DNA of 64,000 nt from Microbacteriaceae bacterium PS02066 (GCA_029959545.1 JASCPH010000003.1:1-64000); one strand, 5' to 3'. Counted from the stretch's first letter, positions 24,525-34,208 are shown. Numbers and translations: made by a program. Notes: a model not told the origin generated them from the sequence alone.

Positions 24525-25081
24525 TGCGCCTGCTCGTCGCGGCGCTCGAGAGCGAGGTCGTCGCCTTCCCCGCAGAGCTCGACGGCTTCGACCGGCTCAT
24601 CACCGGGCCCGGCAAGCTGCCGGCCGCGGTCAACCTCACGCGCGCGCTCAGCGCCGCCGACTACGAGGAGATCGTCGTCGTCGGCACCGCCGGCTGCATC
24701 GATCCGCTGCTGCAGGGCGACCTGCACGAGATCGCCGGCGCGATCCAGCACGATGTGACAGACCCCGACGGCGTCGTCGGTCAGCACCTCTCGCTCCCCG
24801 CGAGGGTCGGTCACGATCGTGAGGGTGTCGTCATCGCGACGGGTGATTCGTTCGTCGACGACGCCGAGACCGTGAAGCTCATCCGGTCGCTGGGCGCTGG
24901 CCTCGTCGACATGGAGACGTACGCGTACTTCTGGGTCGCCGCCGAGTTCGGTGTGCCGATCCGTGTGCTCAAGGCGGTCTCCGACAATGCCCAGGACGAT
25001 GCGATGACCGACTGGGACGCGGCCGTGACCGCCTGCAGCCACATCCTGCGCGAGCGCATCCGCTCCGACTACGGGGTCTGA
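24524..25081 (+). CDS. Nucleosidase / nucleoside-phosphorylase superfamily protein
   Basis: 185 residues of the PNP/UDP superfamily. ITGPGKLPAAVNLTRAL and VVVGTAGCIDP supply the phosphate/ribose-site loops. DMETYAYFWVAAEFG contains the purine-site Met-Glu (VDMETYA), and LKAVSDNAQD has the catalytic Asp as in MTA/SAH nucleosidases. It is shorter than Pfs (about 230), as are many actinobacterial homologues. Likely splits a purine nucleoside such as methylthioadenosine. Coupled to the small membrane protein gene upstream. Confidence 0.82.
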   Translation: MRLLVAALESEVVAFPAELDGFDRLITGPGKLPAAVNLTRALSAADYEEIVVVGTAGCIDPLLQGDLHEIAGAIQHDVTDPDGVVGQHLSLPARVGHDREGVVIATGDSFVDDAETVKLIRSLGAGLVDMETYAYFWVAAEFGVPIRVLKAVSDNAQDDAMTDWDAAVTACSHILRERIRSDYGV

Positions 25082-25088
25082 TCCCGGA

Positions 25089-26591
25089 TCAGGATGCGGC
25101 GTCGGCCACCCTCTGGGAGCGACGCCGGGCACCGAGGTCTGCCACGGCGATGACGAACGCCACCGCGAGGAACAGCGCGACGGTCACCATCCCGAATCCG
25201 TACGCGTCGTGGAACACGACCGCATCCTCGGCGGCGTGGCCGTCTTCGCGATAGACCGTCGCGTAGAAGAGCGCGAGCGCCACCGCCGTGCCCACCGCCG
25301 TGCCGATCCGCTGGCCGAGCTGGCCGACCGAGCCCGCGAGCCCGCCCTCGCGCACAGGGATGTCGGCGAGGGTGAGGGTCTGGTTCGGCGAGACCACGAG
25401 GCCGCCGCCGATGCCTCCGACAAGCATCGCGCCCGCCATGACGAACGGCGTGACGGCGTCGGGCACGTAGAGCGCGGTGGCGACCAGGCCCGCGACGCAG
25501 GCCAGCATCACGCCGAGCCCTACGACGACAACGGGCCTGCCGAACCGCACGACGAGCGACCCTCCGACGTAGGAGGAGACGGCGCTCGCGAGCGCGAATC
25601 CGATCGTGACCATTCCCGCGAAGACGGGTTCGATGTGCAGACCGCTCTGCAGATAGAGCGTGGTCATGAGGAACATCGACGGCACGGCGGCGAAGTACGT
25701 CGTCTGCAGGAGCGTGCCGTTGCGGTACGAGCCGATCCGGAAGAGCTTCAGCGGGATGAGCGGCTGCTTGCCGATGCGGGTGTAGCGCTGCTCCCACGCC
25801 ACGAACGCGGCGGCGAAGAGCACGAACAGCACGAGCAGCCACCACCGTCGCGGGTCGTCCCCGGGCGCCCCCGTGGTGAACAGGAACGGCCACATGAGCG
25901 AGATCACCGTGAGGGCGAACAGGAGCACGCCGACCGGGTCGAGCGCGAGCTTGCGGTGCGAGCGGGTGCGGGTGGCCGGGAGGAGGAGCGCCGCCAGCAG
26001 GATGGCGATCAGCCCGAGGGGCAGGTTCATCCAGAAGATCCACCGCCACCCGTCCTGAGCGCCGCCCACGGCGATGAGCAGACCGCCGAGCGTCGGCCCG
26101 AACGCGGTCGCCACACCGATCGTGGCGCCGAACAGCCCGAACGCGCGGCCGCGCTCCTTGCCCTGGAAGAGCTGCTGGATGAGACCGAGCACCTGCGGCA
26201 TCTGGATGCCGGCGGCAGCGCCCTGCAGGAGGCGTGCGACCAGGAGCACCGTGGAGTTCGGGGCGAGCGCGCAGACCACGCTCATGGCGGTGAACAGCGT
26301 GAGCCCGATCAGGAACAGGGCACGGCGGGAGCGCTGGTCGCCGATGCGTCCCATCGGCACGAGGAACAGCCCGAAGGTGAGCACGTAGCCGGAGACGATG
26401 AGCTGCAACTCCGTCGCGCCGGCGGAGAAGGCCGTCTCGATCGAGGGCAACGCCACATTGACCTTGGACAGATCGAGGATCGTGAGACCGGCGACGGCGA
26501 CACACACCCAGAAGGCGCGCCAGCGCGCGGCGGAACTCAGCGGGATGTCGGTCGTGACCGGGTGCGCCTGGGATGCGCCGTCGGCCGCCAC
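25089..26591 (-). CDS. MFS drug exporter, DHA2 (14-helix) type
   Basis: About 500 residues with 14 predicted membrane helices. Motif A is GRIGDQRSRR after helix 2, motif B/C-like segments are GLIQQLFQGKERGRAFGLFG, and LTILDLSKVNVALPSIETAF is helix 1 with the family's D/N-V-ALP signature. Proton-driven export of drugs or small hydrophobic compounds is expected. The GTG at 26591 lies 2 bp after the stop of the small membrane gene; a GTG eleven codons further in is an alternative. Longer upstream readings would overlap that gene and are rejected. Confidence 0.88.
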   Translation of the reverse strand: MAADGASQAHPVTTDIPLSSAARWRAFWVCVAVAGLTILDLSKVNVALPSIETAFSAGATELQLIVSGYVLTFGLFLVPMGRIGDQRSRRALFLIGLTLFTAMSVVCALAPNSTVLLVARLLQGAAAGIQMPQVLGLIQQLFQGKERGRAFGLFGATIGVATAFGPTLGGLLIAVGGAQDGWRWIFWMNLPLGLIAILLAALLLPATRTRSHRKLALDPVGVLLFALTVISLMWPFLFTTGAPGDDPRRWWLLVLFVLFAAAFVAWEQRYTRIGKQPLIPLKLFRIGSYRNGTLLQTTYFAAVPSMFLMTTLYLQSGLHIEPVFAGMVTIGFALASAVSSYVGGSLVVRFGRPVVVVGLGVMLACVAGLVATALYVPDAVTPFVMAGAMLVGGIGGGLVVSPNQTLTLADIPVREGGLAGSVGQLGQRIGTAVGTAVALALFYATVYREDGHAAEDAVVFHDAYGFGMVTVALFLAVAFVIAVADLGARRRSQRVADAAS

Positions 26592-26593
26592 GC

Positions 26594-26773
26594 TCAGTCC
26601 CCGCTGCGGCTGAGGGCCGAGCGCAGCACGAGGAAGACGACGAGCGCGACGGCGGCGACGATGACGAGCTTGAAGACGAAGGCGATCACCGAGAAGAGCA
26701 GGTTGACGAGGAACCAGCCGATCACGATCGATGCGATGACGGCCAGCACGGTCCACAGGGTGTTCTTGCTCAC
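26594..26773 (-). CDS. Small two-helix membrane protein
   Basis: 59 residues from a GTG: two hydrophobic segments (TLWTVLAVIASIVIGWFLV and SVIAFVFKLVIVAAVALVVF) separated by a short turn, then a basic tail. TAAGGT ends 6 nt before the GTG (complement of 26780-26785), a leaderless promoter. It sits 2 bp before the MFS exporter start, so the two are co-transcribed. The role is unknown; an accessory micro-protein of the exporter is possible but only inferred from position. Confidence 0.72.
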   Translation of the reverse strand: MSKNTLWTVLAVIASIVIGWFLVNLLFSVIAFVFKLVIVAAVALVVFLVLRSALSRSGD

Positions 26774-26845
26774 CCCTCCACCTTAGGCGCGCGTGCCGAC
26801 TCGGGTCCCGGCTCGCGTCGCACGACGATTCGTCGATCGTCGTCA

Positions 26846-29803
26846 TCACTGCCGGATGACGCTCGGTCCCTGCGGCGTCGCCTCGATCGTCAGCTGAGCG
26901 GGCAGCTGGCCCTTCATCGCCTCGACGTGGCTGATTACTCCCACCGTCCGACCCCCCGCGCGGAGCTCGTCGAGGACGCTCATCGCGAGTTCGAGCGTCT
27001 CGGCGTCGAGCGACCCGAATCCCTCGTCGATGAAGAGGGTGTCGAGCCGCATCCCGCCGGCGCGAGCGGTGACGACCTCAGCCAACCCCAGCGCGAGCGA
27101 CAGCGATGCGAGGAACGTCTCGCCGCCCGAGAGCGATTGCGGCGGGCGCAGCTGGCCGGTGAACGCGTCCATGACCTCGATCCCGAGTCCGGATGCGGCG
27201 CCGCGAGCGGCCAGCGCATCGGAGTGGTGGAGGGTGTACCGGCCCGCCGACATCTCGGCCAGGCGAACGTTGGCCGCGATGACGATCTCCTCCAGCTCGG
27301 CCGCGAGCACGAACGTTTCGAGGGTCATCCGCCGCGTGTTCGGTGCGCGCCCGAGCAGGGTGTCGGCCAGACGCGTGATCACCGCCGTCTCGTGGGCGAG
27401 TTCGGCCACCGACGCGTAGGCGTCGTCGATGCGCACGACGAGATCGGACAGCCGGTCCGCCATGGATTGGGCCCGGCTGAGTTCCGCGATCGCGTGCCCG
27501 CGCGCCCGGTCCGCCTCGTCGGCCTTCTGTCGCGCCTCGTCGAGCTCGACCGGCCCCTCCGGCACACCGGCCAGCTCGAGCTGCAGGTCGAGCAGGCGCG
27601 CTCGCACCAGCGCGAGATCGCGCTCGTGCGTCTGGACCCGGTCGACGAGCGCCGCCGTGTCGGTGCGCGAGCGCAGGGCATCGGCAGCGTCCAGCGGATC
27701 GGCGAATCCTGCCCGCTCGGCTCCCTCGGCGACCTCGGCCACCGCGACATCCGCGGCTTCCTGGGCGATGCCGAGCGCCGCCCGCGCGCTACGCCGCCGA
27801 CGTGTCCGCTCTCGTCGTGCGATGAGCGCCGCACGGCGGTCGGCCACGCTCTCGAACTCCTCGCGCGCACGCTCGACGGTCTGCGCGATCTCCTCCCGGC
27901 GCGCCGCCAGCGCGGTGACGCGCGTGGCCGCTTCCCGTTCGTCGACCGTCGCGCTCTCGACCGCCGCGGCGAGTTCGACCTGCTGCGTGTCGATCAGTGC
28001 GAGGTCGCGTTCGATCCCATCGAGACGCGCCTCGGCGTCACGGGCCCGCTGCAACGCCTCCTGGGCGTCGCCAAGCGCCCGGTCGAGCTCTTCGGCGTCG
28101 GCGCCTCCCGCGACGGAGCGGGCGTCGGTGAGCTCATCGCGCAGACCACGGGCCTCCTGGGCCGCACGTGTCTCCTCCGCGCGCGCTCGCACGACGGCCG
28201 CTTCGGCTTCGGCGATCGTCTCGTCGGTCACGGCGTCGTGGGCGCGCGGCGCGGGATGCGGGTGCTCGGTCGAACCGCAGACGGCACAGGGCTCGCCGGG
28301 CACCAGTGCCGCCGCGAGTTCGCCCGCGCGCTCCGCGACGCGTCGACGCATCAGACGCGCGAGCGCCGCGGATGCCGCAGCCGACGCGTCGAGCGCGGCG
28401 GTGTAGGCGGCCTCGGCGGTGGTGAGTCGTGCGTCCGCATCCGATGCCCGCTTGCCCGCCTCCTGCCGGAGCCGAGCGGCCTCGACGGCCCTCTCCCCCT
28501 CGACGATCCGGCTCGCCTGGGCGGCGGCCTCGGCGCGGGCGGCGAGCAGGGCCTCACGGCGGACCGGCGCTTCGGTCGTCTCGGCGGTCAGGCGTCGCAG
28601 CGCCTCCCCGGCATCGACGAGGGCATCGTGTGCGATCACGAGCTCCGCATCCAGCGTCTCGAGCTGACGCTCGTTCTCGGCTGCGGCGTCGACCCGGGCG
28701 AGCTCTCCCGTCAGCTCTTCCTCAGCCGCGTCGAGATCCGCGTCCGGGTCCTCACCGGCAGCGAGCCACTCTTCATCGGCTGCCGCGGCCTCGGTCTCGG
28801 CGGCCCGGGCGGCGAGACCCGTCCGGGCGGCACGTTCGATGGCACCGCGCAGCGCCTCGGCGGCGACCGCGCGGTCACGTTCGAGGCGTGCTTGCGCGAC
28901 GCTGTCCGCCTCGGACTCGAGCGCCGCGAGCCGGGCATCCGCCTCGTCGCGGGCGCGTTGCGCCTGAAGCTGGCGCTCGCGCAGCGCGAGGTCGGCGGCG
29001 GCCGCGGTCCACGCCTCATCGGCCTTCGCCCGCGCGATCTCGGCCGTCTCGACCCGGTAGCGCGCCCGCTCCGCCGCGGTGCGCACCGCCTCTCGCCGCG
29101 CGGCGAGATCATCGGATGCGGGAAGCTCGACCTCGTCGTCGATCAGCAGCTCGGCTTCGGTCAGAAGCGCCTCGGCGTGCACGCCCCGCTCACTCAGCTT
29201 CTGCTGCGTTTCGCGCCGCCGGTCGTCGAGCTCGCGGGCGTAGTCCTCGTAGCGCCGAGTGCCGAACAGCGTGCGCAGCAGTGCCTGGCGCTCGTCGTTT
29301 CGTGCCAGCAGGAAGCGGGAGAACTTGTTCTGCGCGAGCAGGATGACCTGTTGGAACTGCTGCAGATTCAGTCCCAGCACCCGATCGAGGATCTCGGCGA
29401 CATCCCGCGGCCGGGAGGCGCGGCCGATCCAGGCCTCGTCGACGAGCTCGAACAGTTCGGCGCGCGCGGGCTCTGTCGTCATCCCGCCGCCGCGCAGCTT
29501 CGGGCGCGCATACTCGGGCGAACGGACGACCCTCCAGCGCACATCGCCCACCGTGAACTCGAGGCTCACCTCGGTGGGGTCGTCGGGCGAAGCATGGTCG
29601 CTGCGCAGACGCTTGTCGGGACCGTCGTAACGCGGGACGTTGCCGTAGAGCGCGAACGCGACACCGTCGAGAACGCTCGACTTCCCGGCGCCCGTGCGGC
29701 CGGTGATGAGGAAGATGCCGTCGTCGGCGAACGCGTCGAAGTCGACGATCTGCCGATCGCGGAACGGACCGAAACCCGCCAGTTCGAGCCGGTGGAGCCT
29801 CAC
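26846..29803 (-). CDS. sbcC: Exonuclease subunit SbcC (Rad50-like SMC ATPase)
   Basis: 985 residues. The N-terminal half ATPase has MRLHRLELAGFGPF and Walker A TGRTGAGKSSVLDGV. Long coiled coils (Ala/Glu/Arg-rich, about 170-800) carry a central zinc hook (GEPCAVCGSTEHPHP). The C-terminal half has the signature SLSGGETFLASLSLALGLAE and Walker B LFIDEGFGSLD. With SbcD it forms the Mre11-Rad50-type complex that cleaves hairpins and blocked DNA ends. The GTG start at 29803 overlaps the sbcD stop (GTGA). Confidence 0.95.
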   Translation of the reverse strand: MRLHRLELAGFGPFRDRQIVDFDAFADDGIFLITGRTGAGKSSVLDGVAFALYGNVPRYDGPDKRLRSDHASPDDPTEVSLEFTVGDVRWRVVRSPEYARPKLRGGGMTTEPARAELFELVDEAWIGRASRPRDVAEILDRVLGLNLQQFQQVILLAQNKFSRFLLARNDERQALLRTLFGTRRYEDYARELDDRRRETQQKLSERGVHAEALLTEAELLIDDEVELPASDDLAARREAVRTAAERARYRVETAEIARAKADEAWTAAAADLALRERQLQAQRARDEADARLAALESEADSVAQARLERDRAVAAEALRGAIERAARTGLAARAAETEAAAADEEWLAAGEDPDADLDAAEEELTGELARVDAAAENERQLETLDAELVIAHDALVDAGEALRRLTAETTEAPVRREALLAARAEAAAQASRIVEGERAVEAARLRQEAGKRASDADARLTTAEAAYTAALDASAAASAALARLMRRRVAERAGELAAALVPGEPCAVCGSTEHPHPAPRAHDAVTDETIAEAEAAVVRARAEETRAAQEARGLRDELTDARSVAGGADAEELDRALGDAQEALQRARDAEARLDGIERDLALIDTQQVELAAAVESATVDEREAATRVTALAARREEIAQTVERAREEFESVADRRAALIARRERTRRRRSARAALGIAQEAADVAVAEVAEGAERAGFADPLDAADALRSRTDTAALVDRVQTHERDLALVRARLLDLQLELAGVPEGPVELDEARQKADEADRARGHAIAELSRAQSMADRLSDLVVRIDDAYASVAELAHETAVITRLADTLLGRAPNTRRMTLETFVLAAELEEIVIAANVRLAEMSAGRYTLHHSDALAARGAASGLGIEVMDAFTGQLRPPQSLSGGETFLASLSLALGLAEVVTARAGGMRLDTLFIDEGFGSLDAETLELAMSVLDELRAGGRTVGVISHVEAMKGQLPAQLTIEATPQGPSVIRQ

Positions 29804-30960
29804 GCCCCGGCCTCGGCGAGGGCGTCCTGCTTCTCGGCGAGCGTGGTGCGCAGCAGCTCCGCTTCGGCGGGCGATGCGGCTTCGCCCTCGCGGACGTGCC
29901 CGAGGAACGCGTCGATGAGCTCGCGGTCGCTGCGTGCCTGACGTACGCGCTGCGCGTAGCTGGCGAGAACTCCGGCATCCGCGCGGTCGGGGACGTGCGC
30001 CACATTCGCGCAGAACGGGAACCGCTGCTGCAGGCGGCGCATGACGTCGCGCTGCGGCAGCGCGTCGGTGTACTCGGCGCTCACCCATGACGACTCGGCG
30101 TCGACGAAGCGCGGATCGGTCAGCAGGTCGTCGAGCGGCGCACGCAGCACCTCGAGACGGCGCGGGATGCTCACATCGCGCCAGGCGACCGACGCGAGCC
30201 CCGCCTCGTCGAGGTCGACGATCCAGACCCCCCGGCGGCGCCCCTTCTCGCCGAAGCCGTAGTGCAGCGGCGCCCCGGCGTAACGTACCCGGTCGCTCAG
30301 CTGCTGACGCCCGTGGATGTGGCCGAGCGCGACGTAGTCGGGCCCGTCGAACACCGACAGCGGCACGACATCGAGGGAGCCCTGCCGGATCTCGCGTTCC
30401 AGCCCCGGCGTCGCCTCGATCCCCGCCGCGAAGCAGTGTGAGATGACGACGGAGCGGCCCCCGCGCTCACCGCGGTCGGCGCGCACCAGATCCATCGCGT
30501 GCTGAAGGGTCTGCGCCTGGGTGCGCAGCTCGGCCTCCGGCCACAGATGACGTACCTGCGCGGGGGCGAGGTAGGGGATGCCGTAGACGTGCACCGGGCC
30601 GTGCTCGTCGTGCACCGTGATGGGCGCGGCGAGGCGGGTGGGATCGGTGAGAACGTGGATGCCGTCGCGCAGCAGCCGGGCCTGGAACCCGAGGCGTGCG
30701 GCCGAGTCGTGGTTGCCGCTGGTGACGATCACTTGCGCCCCGGCCTCGCGCAGCCCGACGAGGGCGTCTGTCAGCACTGTGTAGCACTCGGGCGCAGGGG
30801 CTGCCGAGTCGAAGACATCGCCGGCCACGATCACGAGGTCGACCGACTCGTCGCTCACGATCGACACCATCTCGGCCAGCACGCCGCGCAGGGCATCGAT
30901 CGTGGTGTAGCCGTGGAAGGTACGCCCGATGTGCCAGTCGGAGGTGTGCAGGATCCGCAT
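29800..30960 (-). CDS. sbcD: Exonuclease subunit SbcD (Mre11-like)
   Basis: 386 residues of metallophosphoesterase fold: SDWHIGR at about 7-13, GDVFDSA near 47, GNHDS near 82, SHCFA, and GHIHGRQ near 200. These supply the two-metal site. It is the nuclease of the SbcCD complex. The ATG at 30960 is preceded by TACCGT at 6 nt (complement of 30967-30972), giving a leaderless operon sbcD-sbcC. Readings extending to 31050 overlap the divergent Nudix promoter and are rejected. Confidence 0.95.
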   Translation of the reverse strand: MRILHTSDWHIGRTFHGYTTIDALRGVLAEMVSIVSDESVDLVIVAGDVFDSAAPAPECYTVLTDALVGLREAGAQVIVTSGNHDSAARLGFQARLLRDGIHVLTDPTRLAAPITVHDEHGPVHVYGIPYLAPAQVRHLWPEAELRTQAQTLQHAMDLVRADRGERGGRSVVISHCFAAGIEATPGLEREIRQGSLDVVPLSVFDGPDYVALGHIHGRQQLSDRVRYAGAPLHYGFGEKGRRRGVWIVDLDEAGLASVAWRDVSIPRRLEVLRAPLDDLLTDPRFVDAESSWVSAEYTDALPQRDVMRRLQQRFPFCANVAHVPDRADAGVLASYAQRVRQARSDRELIDAFLGHVREGEAASPAEAELLRTTLAEKQDALAEAGA

Positions 30961-31042
30961 GTGTTCACGGTACGGTCGGCCTCGGACACGGCGTCGGATG
31001 CTCGCCACAGTTCCGAAACATTGCCGCCGTAAGGTGACGGAC

Positions 31043-31531
31043 ATGGCCATCCGCGACGTCTGCGTCGTCTACATCCTGCGCGGTCATGCGCAGGATGCGC
31101 AGGTGCTGCTCGGCTACAAGCGCACGGGCATGGGACTGGGTCGTGTCGTGGGCATCGGCGGCAACACCGAACCGGGCGAGAGCGTCGTCGACGCGGCCGT
31201 GCGGGAGGTTCGGGAGGAGACCGGGCTCGAGATCGACCCCGCGCTCCTGGAGCCGGTGGGCCGACTCGTCTACCGATTCCCCTCACGCGACAGCTGGTCG
31301 CAGCGCTCGCACGTCTTCGTCTACCGCGGCCCGGTGGCGGAGCCCGTCGAGACGGACGAGATCGTGCCGGCCTGGTTCGGCCTCGACGAGGTGCCGTACG
31401 AGCGGATGTGGGACGACGCTCGCCGCTGGCTGCCCGCGGTGCTTCGCGGCGGCACGGCGTACGGCGGCTACACGTTCGGGGACGACCTCGCGACGGTCGT
31501 GGCCGAACTGCCGGGCACGCCCGCCGCGTGA
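31043..31531 (+). CDS. Nudix hydrolase, 8-oxo-dGTPase/MTH1-like
   Basis: 162 residues. The Nudix box GGNTEPGESVVDAAVREVRE, then ETGLEI, occupies about 48-71 with the metal-binding REXXEE glutamates. LLGYKRTGMGLGRVVGIGG and the substrate-side segments resemble MTH1-type proteins that hydrolyse oxidised purine nucleotides. TAAGGT ends 7 nt before the ATG. It is divergent from sbcD with short leaderless promoters on both sides, placing two genome-maintenance functions back to back. Confidence 0.88.
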   Translation: MAIRDVCVVYILRGHAQDAQVLLGYKRTGMGLGRVVGIGGNTEPGESVVDAAVREVREETGLEIDPALLEPVGRLVYRFPSRDSWSQRSHVFVYRGPVAEPVETDEIVPAWFGLDEVPYERMWDDARRWLPAVLRGGTAYGGYTFGDDLATVVAELPGTPAA

Positions 31532-31534
31532 GAG

Positions 31535-31762
31535 TCAGGCGTTGACCCGCTCCGCGAGGCTCGCGAGCTCGTCGTCATCGGTCTCGATGGCTGCGTCCGC
31601 GAACCGCTGACGCAGCACCTCCGCGACGCGTTCGAGAGGCAGACCCCTGACATCGACACGCGTCTGGGCGATGATCCCGTCGACCTTGTCCTGTCGCGTG
31701 GCGATGTGCTGGTCCATGACGGGCTCGTCCTGCGTGCCCTCGGGGAACGATCCGGTGCTCAT
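31535..31762 (-). CDS. Hypothetical small acidic protein
   Basis: 75 residues. There is a disordered start with Asp/Glu (GSFPEGTQDEPVMDQHIATR), then a helical segment GLPLERVAEVLRQRFADAAI and an acidic tail. No family was recognised. Its ATG overlaps the stop of the gene upstream (ATGA), so the pair is translated together. It converges with the Nudix gene, with 3 bp between stops. Confidence 0.65.
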   Translation of the reverse strand: MSTGSFPEGTQDEPVMDQHIATRQDKVDGIIAQTRVDVRGLPLERVAEVLRQRFADAAIETDDDELASLAERVNA

Positions 31763-31941
31763 TCGCTGTCTCCGCTCGTCAGGTCGGGGTCGGCGCCCTG
31801 CGACGGCTCGTCGGACTCCACCAGTTCGGGCGATGCCTCAGCGCGCTCGTTCTGCTCTGCGGCCTCCTCGTCGGAGGTGCCCTCCCAGCCGCCGGGCGGG
31901 TCGGCGTTGATCACGCCCTCGGGCAGATCACGATCGTCCAT
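31759..31941 (-). CDS. Hypothetical very acidic small protein
   Basis: 60 residues, highly acidic and probably disordered (MDDRDLPEGVINADPPGGWE, many Glu/Asp/Ser after). AGGGAG lies 6-7 nt before the ATG. Coupled to the next small gene by ATGA overlap. Similar short acidic proteins are common in Microbacterium genomes, but no function can be assigned. Confidence 0.65.
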   Translation of the reverse strand: MDDRDLPEGVINADPPGGWEGTSDEEAAEQNERAEASPELVESDEPSQGADPDLTSGDSE

Positions 31942-32032
31942 GCCGCACTCCCTTTCCTCGGGTCTCAGCATCCCGGAACGCGCAGGCGCGGCTTCAGGGG
32001 ATTGACGCCCGTGGACGGCGACGGTAGAGCGG

Positions 32033-32326
32033 TCAGACGCGCTGCTGGAGGATGCCCGCACGCTCGGGATGAGCGGCGAACCAGTCGGCGACGTACCAGC
32101 ACATCGGCACGATCTGACGATCGCCCGCCTTCTCGAGCAGGCTCACCGCCCGTTCGACGATCTCGCCCGCGTAACCGTGGCCGCGGAAGCTGGGCACGGT
32201 GAAGGCGCGCGTCATCGAGACGCTGCGCCCGTCGTCGCGGTAGTCCAGGACGCTCACGAGGTCGTCGCCGAGGTACAGCGCGTAGCGGGACGCATCCGTC
32301 TGGTCTTCGAAGCGGAACTCGGTCAC
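32033..32326 (-). CDS. GNAT-like N-acetyltransferase (short, YjdJ type)
   Basis: 97 residues of the small Gcn5-related family: FEDQTDASRYALYLGDDLVS, TRAFTVPSFRGHGYAGEIVE (acyl-CoA pyrophosphate loop R-G-H-G-Y-A near 49-54) and a conserved terminal Cys-Trp-Y-V-A-D-W-F-A segment followed by HPERAG. Probably transfers an acetyl group to an unknown small substrate or protein. The GTG start has TAGCCT 6 nt upstream (complement of 32333-32338), so it is leaderless. Confidence 0.85.
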   Translation of the reverse strand: MTEFRFEDQTDASRYALYLGDDLVSVLDYRDDGRSVSMTRAFTVPSFRGHGYAGEIVERAVSLLEKAGDRQIVPMCWYVADWFAAHPERAGILQQRV

Positions 32327-32366
32327 CCCGCCAGGCTACGCCGTCGGCGGGGCGACCGAGGCCGTC

Positions 32367-33812
32367 TCAACCGAGCTCGTCGGCGGCCGGGATCGCGCGG
32401 GTGCGCGCGAGACGCCGGTACCAGAGTCCGGAGTCCTTGATGGTGCGCTCGAGGGTGTCGAAGTCGACCCGCACCACGCCGAAACGCTTGGCGTAGCCGT
32501 AGCCCCACTCGAAGTTGTCCAGCAGCGACCACACGAAGTATCCGCGCAGGTCCACGCCCTGCTCGAGCGCACGGTGCGCGGCGGTGAGGTGGCGCTGCAG
32601 GTAGTCGACGCGCTCGGCGTCGTGCACCGCGCCGTCTGGCGCGACGTCGTCTGCGAAGGCGGCGCCGTTCTCCGTGATCATGAGCGGCTGCGCGGGGAAC
32701 TCGTCGCGCAGCGCCAGCAGCAGCTCTTCGAGTCCTTCCGGCGCGATGTTCCAGCCCATCTCGGTGTACGGACCCGGCTGCTCGACGAACTCGACGAGCT
32801 GGTCGCTGCCGGGCCAGGCGGTGCCTCCGGCGCTCGCCTTGTGCCCGTCGTTCTGCTGGCGCGGCGAGGAGCCGTCCCACAGGCGCACGGTCGCCGTCGA
32901 GTAGTAGTTGACGCCGAGCACGTCGATCGGCTGGTTGATCTGCGCCAGGTCGCCGTCCTCGACGAACGACCAGTCCGTGACGGATGCGGTGTCCGCCAGC
33001 AGATCGGCGGGGTACTCGCCCTTCAGCAACGGATGCGTGAACGCACGGTTCGCGAGCGCGTCGATACGACGTACCGCCTCACCCGCGTTGTCTCCCACGC
33101 CGCGCAGGACATGGAAGTTGAGGGTGACGGAGTACTGCGGATCGCCCGTCGAGGTGGCGCGCAGCGCCTGGACGGCGCGGCCGTGCGCGAGGTTCAGATG
33201 GTGCACCGCCGCGAGCGCCGCCGCGGGCTCGTGGCGGCCGGGGGCGTGACCGCCCTGACCGTAGCCGAGGTAGGCCGAGCACCACGGCTCGTTCAGCGTC
33301 GTCCAGGTGTGCACCCGGTCGCCGAGCGCTGCACCCATGACCTCGGCGTAGCGCTCGAAGGCATCCGCGGTGGCCCGCACGGGCCACCCGCCCGCATCCT
33401 CCAACGGCTGCGGAAGATCCCAGTGGTACAGCGTCGCCACGGGACGGATGCCGCGCTCGAGCAGCCCGTCGACCAGACGCGAGTAGAAGTCGATGCCGGC
33501 GCGGTTGACCTCGCCCGTGCCGGTGGGCATGATCCGCGGCCACGCGATCGAGAACCGGTAGGCGTCCAGTCCCAGCTCGGCCATCAGGTCGAGGTCGCTC
33601 TCCCAACGGTGGTAGTGGTCGCACGCCACATCGCCCGTGTCGCCGTTCCAGACCCGTCCGGGCGTGTGGCTGAAGGTGTCCCAGATCGAAGACCCGCGAC
33701 CGTCTTCCGCAGCCGCTCCCTCCACCTGATACGACGCCGTCGCCGACCCGAACGTGAATCCGGGAGGGAACACCAGCCCGCTGTCCCGGAAATCCGCGTT
33801 ACCCGTGCTCAT
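32367..33812 (-). CDS. GH1 family beta-glucosidase
   Basis: 481 residues of a (beta/alpha)8 glycoside hydrolase. The start [18 protein letters not shown] is the family N-terminal signature. The acid/base Glu175 is in TLNEPW and the nucleophile Glu381 in MITENGA. No signal peptide, so it acts in the cytoplasm on imported beta-glucosides. The ATG overlaps the stop of the GH31 remnant upstream (ATGA), so it was the second gene of a glycan-use operon. It is now probably read from the promoter and palindrome at 34104-34164. Confidence 0.93.
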   Translation of the reverse strand: MSTGNADFRDSGLVFPPGFTFGSATASYQVEGAAAEDGRGSSIWDTFSHTPGRVWNGDTGDVACDHYHRWESDLDLMAELGLDAYRFSIAWPRIMPTGTGEVNRAGIDFYSRLVDGLLERGIRPVATLYHWDLPQPLEDAGGWPVRATADAFERYAEVMGAALGDRVHTWTTLNEPWCSAYLGYGQGGHAPGRHEPAAALAAVHHLNLAHGRAVQALRATSTGDPQYSVTLNFHVLRGVGDNAGEAVRRIDALANRAFTHPLLKGEYPADLLADTASVTDWSFVEDGDLAQINQPIDVLGVNYYSTATVRLWDGSSPRQQNDGHKASAGGTAWPGSDQLVEFVEQPGPYTEMGWNIAPEGLEELLLALRDEFPAQPLMITENGAAFADDVAPDGAVHDAERVDYLQRHLTAAHRALEQGVDLRGYFVWSLLDNFEWGYGYAKRFGVVRVDFDTLERTIKDSGLWYRRLARTRAIPAADELG

Positions 33813-34102
33813 CGGGTCACCTCCGCAAGGTCTGCGCGCAGCGTCTCGCTGCGTCCGTCGGGCGTGGTCACGATCACCTCGGCGATGCCTTCTCCGCCGG
33901 GGAACACCCGCAGCGTCAACCCCTCCAGGTAATCGTAGTCAGGCCGGTCGTCGCGGGCGCCCCACGGCAGGACGGCGCCGGGGCGCACGTACAGCGGCAG
34001 CGAGTCGACGCCGTGATGCTCGCGGTGCCACCCGCCGACCGCACGCTCCCCGGTCAACAGGTGAGTCCACTCGCCCTCCGGCAGGTAGAACTCCGCCGGG
34101 TT
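33809..34102 (-). pseudogene. GH31 alpha-xylosidase/alpha-glucosidase, C-terminal stub
   Basis: About 97 codons matching the end of GH31 enzymes (YicI-like): [45 protein letters not shown]. The catalytic barrel (normally more than 600 residues upstream) is absent. Family-like sequence ends at about 34102, right against the palindrome. A deletion that kept the promoter/operator and the last part of the gene explains the layout. A TTG start could still give an 82-residue peptide, but without catalytic residues. Confidence 0.75.
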
Positions 34103-34103
34103 G

Positions 34104-34119
34104 GTCGAAGCGCTTCGAC
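34104..34119 (-). promoter_or_regulatory. LacI-family operator-like palindrome
   Basis: Perfect 16-bp palindrome GTCGAAGCGCTTCGAC, with the central CG and AAGCGCTT core typical of LacI/GalR-type operators. On the minus strand a promoter TTGCGC (complement of 34159-34164), 18-nt spacer, TACCGT (complement of 34135-34140) lies just upstream. A bound repressor would block transcription toward the GH31 stub and the GH1 gene. No lacI-type gene is in the window next to it. Confidence 0.65.
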
Positions 34120-34208
34120 GCTGCTTCGTCCAGGACGGTAGAACACGATCGGATGCCAGCGCAATATGTTTCGCGGCGAAAACAACAAATCGGGGACCTG
34201 CGGTGCGT

